From assembly GCF_000011365.1 (NCBI RefSeq), contig NC_004463.1, positions 6,310,001 through 6,374,000 of the forward strand: a stretch of 64,000 nt of DNA, in the 5' to 3' direction. Shown here one piece after another: positions 59,606 through 64,000 of the stretch; within the stretch, counting starts at the first letter, position 1; every line of letters begins with the position of its first letter. This stretch comes from Bradyrhizobium diazoefficiens USDA 110 (GTDB lineage: Bacteria > Pseudomonadota > Alphaproteobacteria > Rhizobiales > Xanthobacteraceae). The notes under the pieces were generated by a model, which did no database searches, was not told where the DNA came from, and was given only the letters and a program-made list of their open reading frames with translations. Position numbers and translations under genes: made by a program.

Positions 59606-60991
59606 TCAGCCGCCAGACTTCAATTCGAAGGCCGCTCGGCCTGCACTGGCCTCGAAGCGCCGCGCCAGTCCGATCAGCGCGCGATCATGCCAGGCCGGCG
59701 CCAGCAGGGTCACGCCCATGGGCATGCCGTTCGGCAACGTCGCGTTCGGAACCGCCACGCCGCAGAGATCGAGCAGATTGGCGAAGTACGAGTAATAGCC
59801 GAGGCGATTGTTGAGCGTGATCGGATCGCGATCCATCTCCTCCAGCGTGAACGGCCGCGGTGCGGTCGGGACCACCAGCGCATCGATACAAGCAAAGATC
59901 GCCTCGGCATCGCGGCGAAGCCGGTGCAGCCGGTGAATGGCACCAAACGTGTCGATCGCGGAATAGCCGGCGGCTGAGCCGAGCACGGTCCTCGTGACGT
60001 CAAGCAGGGAGCCGGAATCGATGTCCATCAGCGAGGCGATGGCCGAGTGCCGCTCCGCGACCCAGGGCCCGCTGAACATCAACTCCCCGGCCTGGCGGAA
60101 CGGGGCGAAGTCCACCTCGATCGCCGTTCCTCCGATCTGCGTGAAACGCTCGCAGGCGCGCTCATAGAGCTCGCCGCATTCCGGCATGCCGAAGCATTCG
60201 AGATCGGCGGACGCGATGCGGCCGAACCGGAACGATGGCACCGTCCCTGTGGCGAAAGAAAAGGCCCTGGGCACGCGGCTGTAGGGATCTTCGAAATCGA
60301 ACCCCTCGATAATTTCGATGATCGCCTCGCCGTCGCTGACGGTATTGCAGAACACCGAGACGCAATCGATCGTCGGGCAATTCGGCACCAGCCCGCGTGA
60401 TGACACCAGCCCAACGGTCGGCTTGATTCCGACGATGTTGTTGAAGCCGGCAGGTATGCGGCCGGATCCGCCGGTATCGGTGCCGAGCGCGAACGCGACG
60501 TGCCCGGCCGCCACGGCGACCGCGGACCCGGAACTGGAGCCGCCCGAAACATAGCGCGCGTCGGCAACCGACGCGCAGGGGCCATGGGGCGAACGCGCGC
60601 CGGACAGGCCTGTGGCGAACTGGTCGAGATTGGTCTTTCCGAGACAAATTGCGCCGGCCGCGGTGAGGCGTTCGACGCTGTGCGCGGAATGCCAGGGCGT
60701 GTAGCTGAACGCCGGGCATGCGGCGGTGGTCGGCATTCCCTCGACGTCGATATTGTCCTTCACACCGAAGGGAATGCCGAGCAGCGGAAGATTTTCGCCC
60801 GTCCGCGCGCGCGCCACCAGCTTGCGGCATTCTTCCAGCGCCTCCTCCCGCGGGCGGAGATAGATCCAGCAATTGCGCTCGCGCTCGGCCTCGATCCGGT
60901 CGTACGCCGTTTCGATCGCCTCCAGCGCCGATGACGAATTCCTGGCGATGGTTTCGTGATTTGTCCTGGAGCGCGCGACAGACTGACTCAC
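59606..60991 (-). CDS. Amidase, allophanate hydrolase N-terminal-domain type
   Basis: The 461-residue protein is an amidase-signature enzyme: Lys78 (GVKDN), the Ser cluster 152-154 (YVSGGSSSGSAVAVAAG) and Ser176 (TDTGGSGRIP) form the Ser-Ser-Lys triad. The sequence matches the amidase half of allophanate hydrolase (AtzF/DUR1), which splits allophanate and related ureides. The C-terminal domain of about 130 residues seen in full AtzF is absent, so the second step may be done by another protein or the substrate may differ. It is convergent with the Crp gene. GTG 60991 has AAGGAG 8 bases in front. Confidence 0.87.
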   Translation of the reverse strand: MSQSVARSRTNHETIARNSSSALEAIETAYDRIEAERERNCWIYLRPREEALEECRKLVARARTGENLPLLGIPFGVKDNIDVEGMPTTAACPAFSYTPWHSAHSVERLTAAGAICLGKTNLDQFATGLSGARSPHGPCASVADARYVSGGSSSGSAVAVAAGHVAFALGTDTGGSGRIPAGFNNIVGIKPTVGLVSSRGLVPNCPTIDCVSVFCNTVSDGEAIIEIIEGFDFEDPYSRVPRAFSFATGTVPSFRFGRIASADLECFGMPECGELYERACERFTQIGGTAIEVDFAPFRQAGELMFSGPWVAERHSAIASLMDIDSGSLLDVTRTVLGSAAGYSAIDTFGAIHRLHRLRRDAEAIFACIDALVVPTAPRPFTLEEMDRDPITLNNRLGYYSYFANLLDLCGVAVPNATLPNGMPMGVTLLAPAWHDRALIGLARRFEASAGRAAFELKSGG

Positions 60992-61160
60992 CGAATATCT
61001 CCTTCGCTGACCGGCAGGCGCGAAATTGCGGGAGCAGCGCGCGGGCAACAAGCAATTAAGTGCTTCGCCCAAATGGTCGGCCGGATCGGGGATAAATGCG
61101 GCTCAAAGAAAAAGGCGCCGTGCCGAAGCACGACGCCCTGATTGTTCAATTCGCTCGCGA

Positions 61161-62138
61161 TCAGTTGGTCTGCTGGATCGCCGACAATTCCCAGGTGCCG
61201 CCCGGGCGTCGGGCGAAGGTCCAGACTTCGGTGACCTCACCCGGCTGCTCGCTGCCGGCAACCACAGCGCCGGTGTTGCGGTCAAGCGTCTTGTCGGTGA
61301 GCGCGAAGCGCAGCGCCACCGTGGCGTAGTCGGTCTCGCCCTCGCGCCAGGCTTCCGCGAGGTCGCCCTGCAACAGCTTCACGTTCGTGACCTTGTTGAC
61401 GACGTTGCGCGCGCGGTTCTGGCCGAGGTCCTGCTCGAAATAGGAGACCATTTCCGGCGTCGCGAGCGTGTGCAGCTTGGCCACGTCCTCGTTCGACCAT
61501 GCGGTCTGGACATCGCCGAGCAGGCGCTCGAACGCCTCATAGTCGACCGGCTTGATCTCGAGCGGCGCGTTGTTGGCGCCGAAACCGAAGCCGCCGAGAC
61601 CGCCACCGAGGCCGCTGCGATAGCTCGTCTGCGGTCCCGGACCGCTACCTGCATCAGCGTTGGCATAGGCCGCCTGCGGCGTGTGGCGGCGCTGCCACCA
61701 CGACATCGCCAGCCGCACCACGAACACCACGAGCACGATCTGGATGATCAGGCCCAGGATCGACGACAGGCCGCCGAGGCCGCCGAACAGGCCGCCGCCG
61801 AACAGCATGCCCAAGAGGCCTGCGCCGAGGAAGCCGGCCGCAAGGCCGCCCAGGAAACCGCCGCCGCGGCCGAACAGGCCGCCGCGCGCGGGCGCGGTCG
61901 CGGCCGAATTCATGCCTGCGCCCGGCTGGGTGTAGGTGCGGTTGAACTGCGAGGTCGAGCCCGGCGCGGTCGTGGTTGACGGCGGCGCCGAATAGGTCCG
62001 CGAGCCGCGCGAACCCGACGACATGCCGCCACCGACGCGCGCGTCGGCGGACGAGATCGCCAGCGCTGTCGGCAGCGCAAGCGCCAGCACGACGGCGATC
62101 GTCTTGAAGAGACTGCGGGAGCGTTGCGAGAAATTCAT
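61161..62138 (-). CDS. Tim44-domain protein
   Basis: The 325-residue protein has an N-terminal signal or anchor (LFKTIAVVLALALPTALAIS), a Gly/Ser/Thr-rich segment, a Gly-rich hydrophobic span (FLGGLAAGFLGAGLLGMLFG, then SILGLIIQIVLVVFVVRLAM) and a C-terminal Tim44-like domain (residues about 195-325: AFERLLGDVQTAWSNEDVAK, LHTLATPEMVSYFEQDLGQN, WTFARRPGGTWELSAIQQ). It is a membrane protein; in bacteria the function is unknown. ATG 62138 gives the anchor. Confidence 0.9.
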   Translation of the reverse strand: MNFSQRSRSLFKTIAVVLALALPTALAISSADARVGGGMSSGSRGSRTYSAPPSTTTAPGSTSQFNRTYTQPGAGMNSAATAPARGGLFGRGGGFLGGLAAGFLGAGLLGMLFGGGLFGGLGGLSSILGLIIQIVLVVFVVRLAMSWWQRRHTPQAAYANADAGSGPGPQTSYRSGLGGGLGGFGFGANNAPLEIKPVDYEAFERLLGDVQTAWSNEDVAKLHTLATPEMVSYFEQDLGQNRARNVVNKVTNVKLLQGDLAEAWREGETDYATVALRFALTDKTLDRNTGAVVAGSEQPGEVTEVWTFARRPGGTWELSAIQQTN

Positions 62139-62633
62139 GTTCGTTTCCCAAATCCCCGGCATGGGGACGTGCCCCTAAGATGGGCAGCCGGAGCGAAAAG
62201 TGAAGCCGGTTTCGGAACTTGTAGCTGCGGCCCTCAGTCGCGGGGATGTGGCAAAAGCCCATATTCGGCGGGGGTTTGGCCGGGCCGCGCGCGAAGGGCC
62301 ATGGTCGCCCGTTACCGGCGGCCTTTAGGGCTAAAATTCCGCTTTTTCCTCGTCATTGAGCCCTTGCGACAAGGCAATCCAGTCTGGTTCCGCGGAGACA
62401 GTCTGGATTGCTTCGCCACGTTCGCAATGACGGTGTTGGGACAATTGCGCGCGGTCTCCTCGATGTCGTCCTGGCGAACGCCAGGACCCATTATCCCAAG
62501 AAGCGGTTTGGCGAAGACTGGTCGTTCCGGATTGGCCCCGCGCGCAATCGATGGATCACGCGGTATGGGTCCTGGCGTTCGCCAGGACGACGGCGGAGAT
62601 TGCCGCGCGATGTGTGCATCCCACGCGTAGCGC
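62139..62633. repeat. Intergenic region with two dispersed repeats
   Basis: The region of about 495 bases holds no supported gene. A repeat sharing CCGCGGAGACAGTCTGGATT and TTCGCAATGACGG (62389-62433) matches the element at 52813. A second element has CGTCCTGGCGAACGCCAGGA at 62467 and an inverted copy at 62566-62589 (GGGTCCTGGCGTTCGCCAGG). Confidence 0.78.

Positions 62634-64000
<1,367 letters not shown>

Overview
This 64-kb window looks like chromosome from a Bradyrhizobium-type alphaproteobacterium (Hyphomicrobiales). The evidence is high GC with strong third-position GC bias, a GTTC-N7-GTTC SOS box in front of recA, a CckA-type hybrid kinase, many small DUF6894/DUF2798/PilZ-type proteins, and several families of palindromic intergenic repeats. 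No tRNA, rRNA, CRISPR array, intact insertion sequence or phage module was found.

Layout. 1-16 kb is mostly core: the N-terminal part of a patatin-like lipase, a TrmJ-type RNA methyltransferase carrying an extra DUF559 domain, icd, a K+ channel with a cyclic-nucleotide-binding domain, alaS, a tandem glycine riboswitch feeding gcvT-gcvH-gcvP, and recA. 16-25 kb is accessory: many very small genes (paralogous pairs, secreted peptides, small lipoproteins, HdeA, PilZ), with gene-poor stretches holding orphan intrinsic terminators. 25-34 kb is a nine-gene divergon around a BigR/SqrR-type persulfide-sensing ArsR repressor. One arm is bigR, RND adaptor, RND pump, AhpD-like protein. The other is sulfide:quinone oxidoreductase, thioredoxin 2, DUF2892, DUF302 and a CcoG-type ferredoxin. 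It reads as a sulfide/persulfide detoxification and redox module and is the best candidate for an incompletely described system.

34-44 kb holds a GNAT-like protein, a FrnE-type DsbA protein, an XRE/MmyB regulator, an RbsABC-type sugar importer with a xylulokinase, two small membrane proteins and a SET-domain protein. A TTACC-N5-GGTAA palindrome with the same downstream flank lies on each side of the sugar block. 44-49 kb holds a TetR regulator, a carotenoid-cleavage-type oxygenase and membrane genes including a YciB-like protein. Two near-duplicate promoters, each with a pair of the same operator, precede the oxygenase and the membrane genes.

49-64 kb holds an SH3-domain exported protein, class I fumarase, a methyltransferase-like membrane protein, a glutathione transferase, a TauABC-type ABC transporter with a Crp-family regulator and a convergent amidase of the allophanate-hydrolase type, a Tim44-domain protein, and the C-terminal part of cckA, which runs off the right edge.
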